Source of the DNA: JANQSS01 sp965249735
GTDB taxonomy: Bacteria > Bacteroidota > Bacteroidia > Chitinophagales > Saprospiraceae
Direction of reading: 5' to 3'
DNA: 64,000 bases
Assembly (NCBI GenBank): GCA_965249735.1
Contig: CBDFMS010000019.1
Span: 124,001 to 188,000, forward strand
This document shows, in pieces, positions 8,919 through 17,782 of the stretch. Positions within the stretch are counted from its first letter, which is position 1. Each line of letters starts with the position of its first letter. The notes under the pieces were generated by a model. The model searched no databases. It was not told the DNA's origin and was given only the letters and a program-made list of their open reading frames with translations. The position numbers were made by a program, and so were the translations under genes.

Positions 8919-9017
8919 TCATGCCAAGGTGAATGTCACCTCAAACATGCTTTTTGCCGAAAACCCCAGATCTGCTTTCTCCTCGAGGAGATGAAGATTG
9001 ACATTCGACAACCTTTT
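8919..9017 (-). pseudogene. Possible remnant of an outer-membrane protein C-terminus
   Basis: An open stretch of 32 codons without a start ends in FEVTFTLA and then a stop. The alternating hydrophobic pattern resembles the last strand of an outer-membrane barrel. It lies just downstream of icd on the same strand. No upstream part is visible because a stop precedes it. This is suggestive only and may be chance. Confidence 0.15.
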
Positions 9018-9047
9018 CTATGCTCGTACTTGCTACCGAAGCGTATC

Positions 9048-10268
9048 TTACATATTGGCAATTATTTCATCACCAAACTCCGAACATTTTAATTTTGTTG
9101 CACCTTCCATCAAACGCTCGAAATCGTATGTTACTCGTTTTTTACCTATGGCTCCCTCAATTCCTTTAACGATCAATTCACCAGCTTCTCTCCAGTTCAT
9201 GTAATCGAACATCATAACACCCGACAAGATTACAGAAGAAGGATTTACCTTGTCTTGACCTGCATATTTTGGAGCCGTTCCATGAGTCGCTTCGAAAATT
9301 GATTTACCAGTCATATAATTGATGTTGGCACCCGGTGCAATACCAATACCACCGACCATGGCTGCCAATGCATCGGAAATATAATCGCCATTCAAGTTAA
9401 GCGTGGCGATGACATCATATTCAGCCGGTCTTAGAAGTATCTGTTGTAAGAATGCATCAGCAATGACGTCTTTCACAATGAGTGAATGCCCATCTTTCTC
9501 TATGATTTGCCATGGGCCTCCTTCATAATCTACTGCTCCAAATTCCCGCTTCGCCAAATCATATCCCCATTCTTTAAACTTACCTTCTGTAAATTTCATG
9601 ATATTGCCTTTGTGGACCAGAGTCAAAGACTTAGATCCTATGTCAAAAGCATGATTCAAAGCAGCACGAACTAATCGTTCTGTTCCTTCAACAGAAACAG
9701 GTTTGACTCCTATCGAACTCGATTCCGGAAATCTGATTTGCGTTACACCTAACTCGTCAATAAGGAACGACTTGATTTTATCCGCCTCCGGAGTTCCATT
9801 TAAGTATTCTATTCCAGCGTAAATGTCTTCCGTATTTTCCCTGAAGATGACCATGTCTACTTTTCCCGGATCTTTTACGGGTGAAGGAACACCTTCAAAC
9901 CATCTGACGGGACGTACACAGGCGTATAAGTCCAGTTTTTGACGTAAAGCCACATTTAACGAGCGAATCCCACCTCCAACCGGGGTGGTCAATGGACCTT
10001 TGATAGCAACCAGGTATTCATCAATTGAATCCAGGGTGGCTTGTGGAAGCCATTCACCAGTCTTTTCGAATGCTTTTTCACCAGCCAGGACCTCCTTCCA
10101 TTCGATTTTCCGTGAACCATCATATGCCTTTTCAACCGCTGCATCCAGCACACGGACCGCCGCTGCCCAAATGTCAGGACCAATGCCATCACCTTCGATG
10201 AAAGGAATAATAGGGTCATTAGGAACGTTTAATACACCGTTGTTAATTGTAATTTTGGATCCACTCAT
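9048..10268 (-). CDS. icd: NADP-type isocitrate dehydrogenase
   Basis: A 406-residue isocitrate dehydrogenase that converts isocitrate to 2-oxoglutarate and CO2 in the TCA cycle. The substrate-binding segment RSLNVALRQKLDLYACVRPV holds the conserved Ser and Arg residues; FRENTEDIYAGIE, LVHKGNIMKFTEG and the cofactor-loop region GTAPKYAGQDKVNP follow in the usual order. Length is close to the E. coli-type enzyme. NADP preference is inferred from subfamily, not tested residue by residue. It is monocistronic, with a TAnnTTCG-type -7 element upstream. Confidence 0.95.
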   Translation of the reverse strand: MSGSKITINNGVLNVPNDPIIPFIEGDGIGPDIWAAAVRVLDAAVEKAYDGSRKIEWKEVLAGEKAFEKTGEWLPQATLDSIDEYLVAIKGPLTTPVGGGIRSLNVALRQKLDLYACVRPVRWFEGVPSPVKDPGKVDMVIFRENTEDIYAGIEYLNGTPEADKIKSFLIDELGVTQIRFPESSSIGVKPVSVEGTERLVRAALNHAFDIGSKSLTLVHKGNIMKFTEGKFKEWGYDLAKREFGAVDYEGGPWQIIEKDGHSLIVKDVIADAFLQQILLRPAEYDVIATLNLNGDYISDALAAMVGGIGIAPGANINYMTGKSIFEATHGTAPKYAGQDKVNPSSVILSGVMMFDYMNWREAGELIVKGIEGAIGKKRVTYDFERLMEGATKLKCSEFGDEIIANM

Positions 10269-10300
10269 ATTCTGGAATTTGTGTTAGTTATTAAAGGATG

Positions 10301-10308
10301 CGAAAATA
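10301..10308 (-). promoter_or_regulatory. Variant -7 element upstream of icd
   Basis: The minus strand reads TATTTTCG, one base off TAnnTTTG. It is 33 bases before the icd ATG. The same TTCG variant is seen before kdsB and the TonB receptor gene. Confidence 0.35.
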
Positions 10309-10401
10309 CAAAATATGGAGCAAGACTAAAAGGTTGATTCTCAGGTCTTCGCTTAAATATTATCAACCTAAAAGGGATAATGGCACAAACATCTAATCAA
10401 C

Positions 10402-10409
10402 TATATTTG
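10402..10409 (+). promoter_or_regulatory. -7 promoter element for the DUF3467 gene
   Basis: TATATTTG is an exact TAnnTTTG match 58 bases before the ATG at 10468. Confidence 0.5.
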
Positions 10410-10467
10410 TATTCAAACCTTACGTAAGAAGGAAATCAATATTTACTAAAGAAATTTACCGGATATC

Positions 10468-10782
10468 ATGGCAGAAAACAAGAATCAGAAGCAAATCAGC
10501 ATAGAACTTTCGGATGAGATGGCGGAAGGAGTTTATAGCAATTTAGCCATCATTTCACATTCCCAATCGGAATTCGTACTGGACTTTATCAGAATGATGC
10601 CCAATGTGCCCAAGGCAAAAGTCAAATCCCGCGTTATTCTCACACCCCAGCATGCCAAGAGACTTATGAAAGCGCTCCAGGACAATATGAAGAAATTCGA
10701 AAAACAGTTCGGAAATGTTGCAGATACAGAAGCTCCGATGATACCCCCGATGAACTTTAACACACCAAAAGCCCAGGCTTAA
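10468..10782 (+). CDS. DUF3467 family protein
   Basis: A 104-residue protein with the DUF3467 pattern: ISIELSDEMAEGVYSNLAII, then HSQSEFVLDFIRMMP and VILTPQHAKRLMKALQDN. The last 20 residues are Pro/Ala-rich and variable. The family is small, cytoplasmic and widespread, with no established function. Here the gene has its own promoter element and a weak 7-base-pair hairpin (10797-10818) after the stop, so it is probably transcribed alone. Confidence 0.9.
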   Translation: MAENKNQKQISIELSDEMAEGVYSNLAIISHSQSEFVLDFIRMMPNVPKAKVKSRVILTPQHAKRLMKALQDNMKKFEKQFGNVADTEAPMIPPMNFNTPKAQA

Positions 10783-10870
10783 GCGTGGTAAAGTGCTGCT
10801 AATAGTCTATAATTAGCAATAAGTAATTTAGCATCATCTTTGATAAATTGACAAAAACATCCTAGTCAAC

Positions 10871-12256
10871 ATGAGAAAATTACTCTGGATTATTCCCGCC
10901 ATTTTAGGAATTGGATTAGCCATCTATTTTATGTATTCCGAAGATTCGGAGGCTGCAACCGATAAACCAGTTCTGACCACCGCAGTGAGCGGGCCATTTT
11001 CTGTTTCAGTTCAGGCTACAGGAGAATTGAGGGCTAAGAATTCAGTCAAAATAAGAGGTCCGCTCAGAATGCGGGAAGCTGGTATTTGGCAGACGACGAT
11101 TTCCAAAATATTACCTGAAGGCACCAAAGTCAAAAAAGGTGATTGGGTCGCTTCGTTGGATAAATCCGGGATTACCACGAAGTTCGACGAAACACAAAAT
11201 GAAATTGAAAAGATAAAAACACAGCTGGAGCAGGCAAGAATTGATACGACGATCGAGCTTAGCAATATGCGAGATCAGTTAGTCGATCTAAAATTCGATG
11301 TAAAGGAAAAAGAACTGTTAGTTGAACAGAGCCAATTCGAGGCTCAAATGATCATTCAACAAGCAAAACTCAGTTTGCAAAGAATTAAGAGAGATTATTC
11401 TCAATTGAAAAAAAATTATGGCCTTAAACAAAAACAATCCAGAGCGCGTATAGCTGAAATTAATACAAGCTGGAGGCAGGCCAGAAACAAGATGAAAATC
11501 TATCAGGAAATTAGTGATGAATTTGAAGTAAAAGCTCCTGAAGATGGTATGTTGATATATATATCCAGATGGGGAGGTGACAAATTAGCGGTAGGAGGAC
11601 AAGTATCCGCATGGGACTCAAAAGTTGGTGAATTGCCGGATCTGTCACATATGATCTCTGTCACATACGTCAATGAAGTAGATATTAGCAAAGTAAAAAT
11701 GGGTCAACAGGTAGAAATGGGTGTGGACGCCTTTCCTGACAAGAAGTTTGACGGTACAGTGACCAAGGTTGCTAATGTCGGACAACAACTGAGGAACCAG
11801 GATGCGAAAGTCTTCGAAGTCATTGTTGAACTCAATGGATCGGATTCGACATTGCGACCTTCAATGACAACTTCCAATAATGTGATCGTACGTCGATTTG
11901 AAGATGTCGTGTTCATTCCTTTGGAAGCACTCTCTCAAGATTCAATTCCCTACGTCATAAAAAAAACGAAAAGTAAATCGGTTAAACAGGAAGTATTATT
12001 GGGTCCGGCCAATGAAAATCATGTCGTGGTTGAATTGGGACTCAATACGGGTGACGAAGTATATCTATACTATACCGGAGATAAAACGGATCTCAATCTA
12101 ATTTTACTTGACGATGAAGAAAAACAAAACGTTTTACAATCAGTCAAAACTCGAAATACTAAATATGATAAGGAGGTAAATGAGAAAGCTAAATTGACAA
12201 GTAGGTATGAAGGTCAAACCGAAGAATCCAATTCTTCCTTTATTATTATTGAATAG
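10871..12256 (+). CDS. Efflux periplasmic adaptor (MacA/HlyD-like)
   Basis: A 461-residue membrane-fusion protein that would bridge an inner-membrane permease and a TolC-like channel. A single N-terminal membrane helix (residues 4-22) anchors it. A lipoyl/barrel-sandwich half (TISKILPEGTKVKKGDWVASLDKSG) leads into a long coiled coil at about 100-210, then a returning strand (FEVKAPEDGMLIYISRWGG), a beta-barrel and a membrane-proximal domain. Its stop codon overlaps the GTG start of the permease gene. The operon continues with an outer-membrane channel gene. The exported substrate is unknown. Confidence 0.9.
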   Translation: MRKLLWIIPAILGIGLAIYFMYSEDSEAATDKPVLTTAVSGPFSVSVQATGELRAKNSVKIRGPLRMREAGIWQTTISKILPEGTKVKKGDWVASLDKSGITTKFDETQNEIEKIKTQLEQARIDTTIELSNMRDQLVDLKFDVKEKELLVEQSQFEAQMIIQQAKLSLQRIKRDYSQLKKNYGLKQKQSRARIAEINTSWRQARNKMKIYQEISDEFEVKAPEDGMLIYISRWGGDKLAVGGQVSAWDSKVGELPDLSHMISVTYVNEVDISKVKMGQQVEMGVDAFPDKKFDGTVTKVANVGQQLRNQDAKVFEVIVELNGSDSTLRPSMTTSNNVIVRRFEDVVFIPLEALSQDSIPYVIKKTKSKSVKQEVLLGPANENHVVVELGLNTGDEVYLYYTGDKTDLNLILLDDEEKQNVLQSVKTRNTKYDKEVNEKAKLTSRYEGQTEESNSSFIIIE

Positions 12257-13575
12257 TGGAATTATTTCTGCGCAATATATCATTGGCCATTGAAGGTGTA
12301 ACTTCAAACAAATTCAGGGCATTTCTTACGGCGCTGGGGATTGTTTTTGGCGTTGCGGCAGTCATAGCCATGATGGCAATAGGTAAAGGAGCTCAAGAGT
12401 CAATTCTCAAACAGCTCGAATTAATTGGAACCAATAATATTATAATTTCTGCCATAAGTCCCAAAGAACAAGCAGAAGCTGAGAATGAGGCCGAAGATGA
12501 TGACCAATCTGAAAAAAAGAAATATAGTCCGGGGCTACATCTTGAAGATGTCTACAGTTTAAAAGAAGTTCTCCCATCGCTTAAAAATATTTCCCCTGAA
12601 CTGTCAATAAAAAAAGACATTACATACAGTGGAAAATCGAGACAAGGAATCTGCCTCGGCGTTTGGAATGATTATTTTGACATATTCAATCTTCAGTTAT
12701 CGGAAGGCACCTTTTTCACACCACATCACATAGAAAAGGCCAGCCCTGTTTGTATTCTCGGTGCGAGTATGCCAATAAAATATTTTCAATCCACCTCTCC
12801 TATTGGAAAACGAATAAAATTTGGATCTCAATGGTTGACAGTGATCGGCGTGCTGAAAAAAAAATCAGGTGGGAATCTTACCAAATCTGAACTAAACATT
12901 CAGGATTATGATGCGCAAATATTTGTACCTGCAGATATGGCTGTACAGCGCATTCGAAATAGGGGTCGTATTGACAAGAAAGATCTCGGAGGAGGAAGGC
13001 GTCGTTCAGGTGCAGTAAAGAACTATCATCAGCTCGATCGAATCGCACTAAAAGTCCATGACAATGACAAACTGCGATCCACTGCTGATATTGCAAAGCG
13101 AATTATTCAACGTCGTCATCATGACGTAGCTGATGTATCATTCGATATTCCGGAGCTATTAATTAAACAACGAAAGAGCACTCAAGACACGCTCAACTTT
13201 GTGCTGGCCATTATAGCAGGCATTTCATTATTGGTTGGAGGTATCGGAATTATGAATATTATGTTGGCCTCTGTATTAGAGCGAATTAAGGAAATTGGAA
13301 TTCGTCGTTCGGTTGGAGCTGGTCAAAACGATATAATCTTTCAATTTTTACTTGAAGCAACATTGATCAGCTTATTTGGAGGGTTGGTCGGCATAATTCT
13401 TGGGGTTGTTTCCGCAAAATTAATTGGGGCATCAGCTGATATTGAAACTGCCATAGATCTTTGGTCTATCCTGTTGTCATTTGGAGTAGCGGTTAGTATA
13501 GGATTAATATTCGGTTATCTTCCGGCAAGACAAGCGGCCATGCAGGATCCGGTGAGAGCATTAAGAACAGATTAA
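12256..13575 (+). CDS. MacB/FtsX-type ABC transporter permease, no ATPase domain
   Basis: A 439-residue permease with the MacB periplasmic core and FtsX fold: one N-terminal helix (RAFLTALGIVFGVAAVIAMM), a large periplasmic domain (about 50-305), then three C-terminal helices including LLVGGIGIMNIMLASVLERIKEIGIRRSVGA (shown as one conserved region). I start it at GTG 12256, which overlaps the TAG of the upstream gene, because the sequence from MELFLRNI matches the family start. Unlike E. coli MacB, no nucleotide-binding domain is fused, and no ATPase gene is adjacent, so the ATPase must be elsewhere. Confidence 0.92.
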   Translation: MELFLRNISLAIEGVTSNKFRAFLTALGIVFGVAAVIAMMAIGKGAQESILKQLELIGTNNIIISAISPKEQAEAENEAEDDDQSEKKKYSPGLHLEDVYSLKEVLPSLKNISPELSIKKDITYSGKSRQGICLGVWNDYFDIFNLQLSEGTFFTPHHIEKASPVCILGASMPIKYFQSTSPIGKRIKFGSQWLTVIGVLKKKSGGNLTKSELNIQDYDAQIFVPADMAVQRIRNRGRIDKKDLGGGRRRSGAVKNYHQLDRIALKVHDNDKLRSTADIAKRIIQRRHHDVADVSFDIPELLIKQRKSTQDTLNFVLAIIAGISLLVGGIGIMNIMLASVLERIKEIGIRRSVGAGQNDIIFQFLLEATLISLFGGLVGIILGVVSAKLIGASADIETAIDLWSILLSFGVAVSIGLIFGYLPARQAAMQDPVRALRTD

Positions 13576-13576
13576 G

Positions 13577-15046
13577 ATGAACAAAGCATTATACACTATT
13601 CTTCTTTTATTATTGAGTTTGCCAATATTTTCAATAGCACAGACAACGGCCACGCGCACGATGTCACTCGAACAAGTAATTGAAGAGGCCCAGGGTAGAA
13701 CCAGAAAAACAACGCTCGCCAAAACGCGAGTCAATAACAGATATTGGAATTATACAGCTTTCAAAGGAAGCTTCAAACCTTTTTTATCGGCAGAAGCTAC
13801 CCTACCCGATTTTAATCGATCAATATCCAGAATAACGTTACCCGACGGATCTGATGCTTTTATCAGCAGGTCGTTGATATCCGCTGATGCAGGACTGAAT
13901 ATTACACAGATTGTCCCCTCTTTAGGAACACGGATATCGCTTTATTCCGGTGTTGAGCGTATCGATATTTTGGATGAAGATCTTCCAACTGAAACTTCAT
14001 ATTTCTCAAGTCCCATTTCTATTGCATTTCAACAACCTATATTCCAGCATAATGCATACAAGTGGGATAAAAAAATTCAACCACTTATTTATGAAGAGGC
14101 ACAAAAACGTTATGTCGAGGATATGGAATTAATTGCATTTCAAGCTGTCAATGCATTTTTTGACTTTTATATCGCTCAGCTTGATTTTGAAGCTACTGAC
14201 CTCGATAAAAGCATTGCTGACTCACTCTACGTTCTGTCTCAAGGTCGATTTAAAGTTGGTCAAATTGCGGAAACGGACTTAATGCAAATTGAATTAAATG
14301 TAAAAACTTCAGAATCGGCTCAAGCTCAAGCCAAAATCGACCTGGAAAATAGTGCAGAGGAATTACGGCAGTTACTTAATATTCAAGATGAGGTATTTTT
14401 TAAACTAATTGAACCGAAAGAATTAACAGAATTAGACATTGATATTGATCGTGCCATAGAATTAGCAAAGCTTCATCGTTCAACTTCTACTTCATTTCAA
14501 AGAAGAATGCTAGAGGCTCAAAAAAATGTGGACCAAGCCACGAAAAGCAACGGGCTTAATTTTAATCTTTCAGGACGTTTTGGACTTTCTCAAACCGCAG
14601 AAACGCTATCTGATTCATATAAGGACTTATTAGACCAGGAGCGTCTGGCACTCAGCCTGGAGATACCTATTGCTGACTGGGGGCGAAGTAAAGCAGAACG
14701 TGAAATAGCGGCCAGCGAACTTGAACTGACGCGCATCAATATTGAACAAGAAAAAGAAGATTTTGAGCGTGAAATCGACATTAAAATTCGTCAATTGGCT
14801 TTATTAAAAATTAGCCTTGATCTTGCGAAATCAACTTATGAACTCGCTCAAAAAAGACTGGATATTAGCCGGAAACGATATTATATCGGAAAAATTGAGG
14901 TGTTGGATTTAAATCAAGCAATAGTGGAAAAAGAAAATTCCCGTACAAGTTACTATCAGCGATTGCGAAATTATTATTCCGGATATTATGAGCTTCGTCT
15001 CCTGACCCTTTATGATTTTCTGCGTGATGAACGAATCGAATATTGA
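13577..15046 (+). CDS. TolC-family outer-membrane efflux channel protein
   Basis: A 489-residue outer-membrane factor. The first 21 residues are a signal peptide ending near IFSIAQ. The rest shows the TolC pattern: two halves of long amphipathic helices (for example residues 165-250 and 390-470) and beta strands that would form the outer-membrane barrel. The gene starts two bases after the permease stop. It completes a tripartite export system with the adaptor and permease. No T9SS domain is present. Confidence 0.92.
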   Translation: MNKALYTILLLLLSLPIFSIAQTTATRTMSLEQVIEEAQGRTRKTTLAKTRVNNRYWNYTAFKGSFKPFLSAEATLPDFNRSISRITLPDGSDAFISRSLISADAGLNITQIVPSLGTRISLYSGVERIDILDEDLPTETSYFSSPISIAFQQPIFQHNAYKWDKKIQPLIYEEAQKRYVEDMELIAFQAVNAFFDFYIAQLDFEATDLDKSIADSLYVLSQGRFKVGQIAETDLMQIELNVKTSESAQAQAKIDLENSAEELRQLLNIQDEVFFKLIEPKELTELDIDIDRAIELAKLHRSTSTSFQRRMLEAQKNVDQATKSNGLNFNLSGRFGLSQTAETLSDSYKDLLDQERLALSLEIPIADWGRSKAEREIAASELELTRINIEQEKEDFEREIDIKIRQLALLKISLDLAKSTYELAQKRLDISRKRYYIGKIEVLDLNQAIVEKENSRTSYYQRLRNYYSGYYELRLLTLYDFLRDERIEY

Positions 15047-15088
15047 TCGAAATGTATTTGAAAATCAGAGGAACAATTTATTAAGTTC

Positions 15089-16108
15089 CTAGAATAATGT
15101 CGGGTTATCCGCCGACGGATGCTCACCCAGATGTTCATAGGTTTTTGGAGTTGCCAGTCGTCCTCTTGGGGTGCGTTGGATGTACCCTTCCATGATCAGG
15201 AAAGGTTCATAGACCTCTTCAATCGTTCCACGTTCCTCCCCTACAGCAGTTGCTATGGTCGATATACCTACCGGACCTCCACTGAATTTATGTATAATAC
15301 AGGATAGTATCCGATTGTCCATTTCATCTAATCCACCCTCGTCAACATTGAGTGCTTTTAAACCATATTGAGCAATCGCTAGGTCAATGATTCCATTTCC
15401 TTTGATTTGGGCAAAATCACGGACACGCCGTAATAGTGCATTTGCAATCCGTGGTGTCCCGCGACTCCTACGTGCAATTTCAACAGCGCCATCATCCTCA
15501 ATCTCTATACCCAAAATGGTTGAAGAACGATGTACAATCATGTCCAACGTATCAACATCATAATAGTCGAGGTGACAAGTGATGCCAAAGCGCGCACGCA
15601 TAGGGGATGTAAGCAGCCCCATGCGGGTTGTCGCTCCGACCAATGTGAATGGATTGAGATCAATCTGGATCGTACGCGCATTCGGCCCTGTATCAATCAT
15701 AATATCGATGCGATAATCTTCCATGGCCGAGTATAAGTACTCTTCAACAACGTTGTTGAGGCGATGTATCTCGTCTATAAAAAGTACGTCACCTTCTTTG
15801 AGATTAGTCAGAATGCCGGCCAGGTCTCCGGGTTTCTCCAGCACAGGCCCGGAACTCAAAACCAGGTGGGCTCCAAGCTCATTAGCTATTATATGAGATA
15901 ACGTTGTCTTTCCCAATCCCGGAGGACCATGAAGAAGCACATGGTCAAGTGCCTCACCTCTTCGCCGTGCCGCTTCAATGAATACCGAAAGATTATCCAC
16001 AATCTTACGCTGACCGGAGAAATCATCGAACCGCGCAGGCCTTAGTGCATTTTCTATGGATTTGTCCTCGGGAGTTAAGGCCGGTTCCGCATCTAAAAAA
16101 GGATTCAT
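15089..16108 (-). CDS. ruvB: Holliday junction branch migration ATPase RuvB
   Basis: A 339-residue RuvB, the hexameric motor that drives branch migration with RuvA. Walker A is GPPGLGKTTL, Walker B is VLFIDEIHRL, sensor-type motifs ATTRMG and the arginine-finger region GLLTSPMRARFG follow, and the winged-helix C-terminus contains EPFLIMEGYIQRTPRGR. Length is normal. It converges on the TolC-like gene from the opposite strand. ruvA and ruvC are not in the window. Confidence 0.97.
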   Translation of the reverse strand: MNPFLDAEPALTPEDKSIENALRPARFDDFSGQRKIVDNLSVFIEAARRRGEALDHVLLHGPPGLGKTTLSHIIANELGAHLVLSSGPVLEKPGDLAGILTNLKEGDVLFIDEIHRLNNVVEEYLYSAMEDYRIDIMIDTGPNARTIQIDLNPFTLVGATTRMGLLTSPMRARFGITCHLDYYDVDTLDMIVHRSSTILGIEIEDDGAVEIARRSRGTPRIANALLRRVRDFAQIKGNGIIDLAIAQYGLKALNVDEGGLDEMDNRILSCIIHKFSGGPVGISTIATAVGEERGTIEEVYEPFLIMEGYIQRTPRGRLATPKTYEHLGEHPSADNPTLF

Positions 16109-16217
16109 GTTACAAATTAACGAAATTTATCATGTATTAGATATAACATGACGTGCCGAATTGTAGTTGAATGTAGTATATGACTTATCGTAGAAATCAT
16201 ATGAATGAAATTCCGAT

Positions 16218-16225
16218 TATATTTG
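16218..16225 (+). promoter_or_regulatory. -7 promoter element for the PspC-domain gene
   Basis: TATATTTG matches TAnnTTTG only eight bases before the ATG at 16233, which would make the transcript nearly leaderless. Confidence 0.5.
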
Positions 16226-16232
16226 TAAGATC

Positions 16233-16466
16233 ATGACGATCGCATCGGTAATAGATTATTTCAAATCGCTGTTTGAGCGATCTATGTTTGGAGTATGCTC
16301 TCATCTAGGTGAGAAAATGGGTGTAGCTAGTTCCAAAATTAGGTTATACTTTGTTTACACTTCACTTCTCACATTCGGTTCACCAATTATATTTTATCTG
16401 TTCCTGGCCTTCTGGGTCAATATCAGGAAATATGTCAGGAGTCGAATGAATATTTACTGGGAGTAG
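16233..16466 (+). CDS. PspC-domain small membrane protein
   Basis: A 77-residue protein with the PspC layout: FGVCSHLGEKMGVASSKIRLYFVY, here read in two parts (FGVCSHLGEKMG and SSKIRLYFVY), then one strong membrane helix (GSPIIFYLFLAFWVNI). PspC proteins sense or respond to envelope stress in some bacteria. Here it is alone, without pspA or pspB, which is common in Bacteroidota. A 6-base-pair hairpin (16470-16488) follows the stop and may act as a weak terminator. Confidence 0.85.
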   Translation: MTIASVIDYFKSLFERSMFGVCSHLGEKMGVASSKIRLYFVYTSLLTFGSPIIFYLFLAFWVNIRKYVRSRMNIYWE

Positions 16467-16502
16467 AATACCGCATAGTTTCTGCGGTCATTTTCAGGTG
16501 CT

Positions 16503-17702
16503 TTATTTCTTAATTATAGTTGTGGCGTAATGTTGGTGATTTGAAGTAATTGTGAGAACATACATTCCTTTATTTAAGTAATTAAAGTCAAATTCTAATT
16601 CATGGCCAAGGGTTATTTCCTCAGTAAATAGTAATCTACCTTGTATATCAAATAATTGGAATACACCATTAATTTCATGCTCAATCTCTACAAATAATTT
16701 CGATTCGAAGGGATTGGGATAAATGCGGACGCTTTTATGAAACAAATTCGTAAAGCCTGACATGGTACTTTCGACTACCTCATCGATTGCTGACAACAAT
16801 GAATAATCGTCAAATCGATCTTGTCCCAATTCCCACATCATGACACCTCCCAGTTCTGCCAGGGCGATTGATGTTTTCTCTTCAACAGTCGGAATGCCAT
16901 TATAATATATATCACCAGACTGATCGAGAAATGCATTATCAGTATCCAGATTTACTATTTGATTGTACGTTAGTGCTTGCGTATGACTTGGGTCAGAAAA
17001 ATCATATCCATAAAAAGGAATTCCTAGGGTAAGTTTGTCTCCATCCATCCCGTGACTCGTCCAATAGTCAATGGCATCATAAGCAAAGGAGATTGGTGAA
17101 TGCGGTCCGGCATTACCCGGATCCCATGGACCCCTTAAATCATATACCATCATATTGATCCAGTCATAAGCCTGCAAAGCACTGTTTGTTATCTGTGGAT
17201 ATCTATAGAGTCCCGGAAGTGCTGCGGTCAGATCAAGATTGTATAGATCAAGGGAATCCTTTAGTTCAAGAACAAATCCACTATAATTATCATCTACATG
17301 GGACCATTCCAAATCTAAATCTATGCCTTGAAGCTCGTGAGCCAGGGTGTATGCTATTATTTTATTAATAAATGCCGAGCGGTTTTGAGGCATGATAAGC
17401 TCTTCCCAGGCCATCGCCCATTCAGTGGTTAAAGCACCACCAGCTAATGAAATAAAAACGTCAACATTGGCATCATGAGCTGCATTGACAACATCAGTCA
17501 TGTCACGACCTCCTATCGACAAATTGCCATCTTGATCCGGATTGGCAAAGGCAATATTCAGGTGCGTTATTTTATCGAATTGAATTTCATCTATTAGTTG
17601 AAATCGATAATAGGGTAAATACCCAATAACTTTAAATTCCTGTGCTAATAAATCGATACAGCATAGTAAGCCAAAAATAAGTATGCAAGTAGCCTTTTTC
17701 AT
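16503..17702 (-). CDS. Secreted GH18 family glycoside hydrolase with T9SS sorting domain
   Basis: A 399-residue secreted protein. Residues 1-20 are a signal peptide (LLCCIDLLAQ). The GH18 barrel runs from about 22 to 310: first strand FKVIGYLPYY, the catalytic motif GIDLDLEW (DxDxE), INMMVYDLRGPWDP and MMWELGQD, all where chitinases have them. Residues 325-399 (YPNPFESKLFVEI to ATTIIKK) are a T9SS sorting domain. It probably acts on chitin or a related beta-1,4-GlcNAc polymer outside the cell; an endo-GlcNAcase-type activity is an alternative within GH18. It is monocistronic. Confidence 0.93.
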   Translation of the reverse strand: MKKATCILIFGLLCCIDLLAQEFKVIGYLPYYRFQLIDEIQFDKITHLNIAFANPDQDGNLSIGGRDMTDVVNAAHDANVDVFISLAGGALTTEWAMAWEELIMPQNRSAFINKIIAYTLAHELQGIDLDLEWSHVDDNYSGFVLELKDSLDLYNLDLTAALPGLYRYPQITNSALQAYDWINMMVYDLRGPWDPGNAGPHSPISFAYDAIDYWTSHGMDGDKLTLGIPFYGYDFSDPSHTQALTYNQIVNLDTDNAFLDQSGDIYYNGIPTVEEKTSIALAELGGVMMWELGQDRFDDYSLLSAIDEVVESTMSGFTNLFHKSVRIYPNPFESKLFVEIEHEINGVFQLFDIQGRLLFTEEITLGHELEFDFNYLNKGMYVLTITSNHQHYATTIIKK

Positions 17703-17782
17703 GAATTGAATACCTGTCCAAATTCATGATAAATATACCAGACTTATTTACACTTGAATAAAATATAAATTCAACCTCTGGC

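Noticed and set aside
8856..9092. 78-codon plus-strand frame between the membrane protein gene and icd
   Set aside because: It runs into the 3' end of icd on the opposite strand, has no recognisable domain, and no promoter element precedes it.
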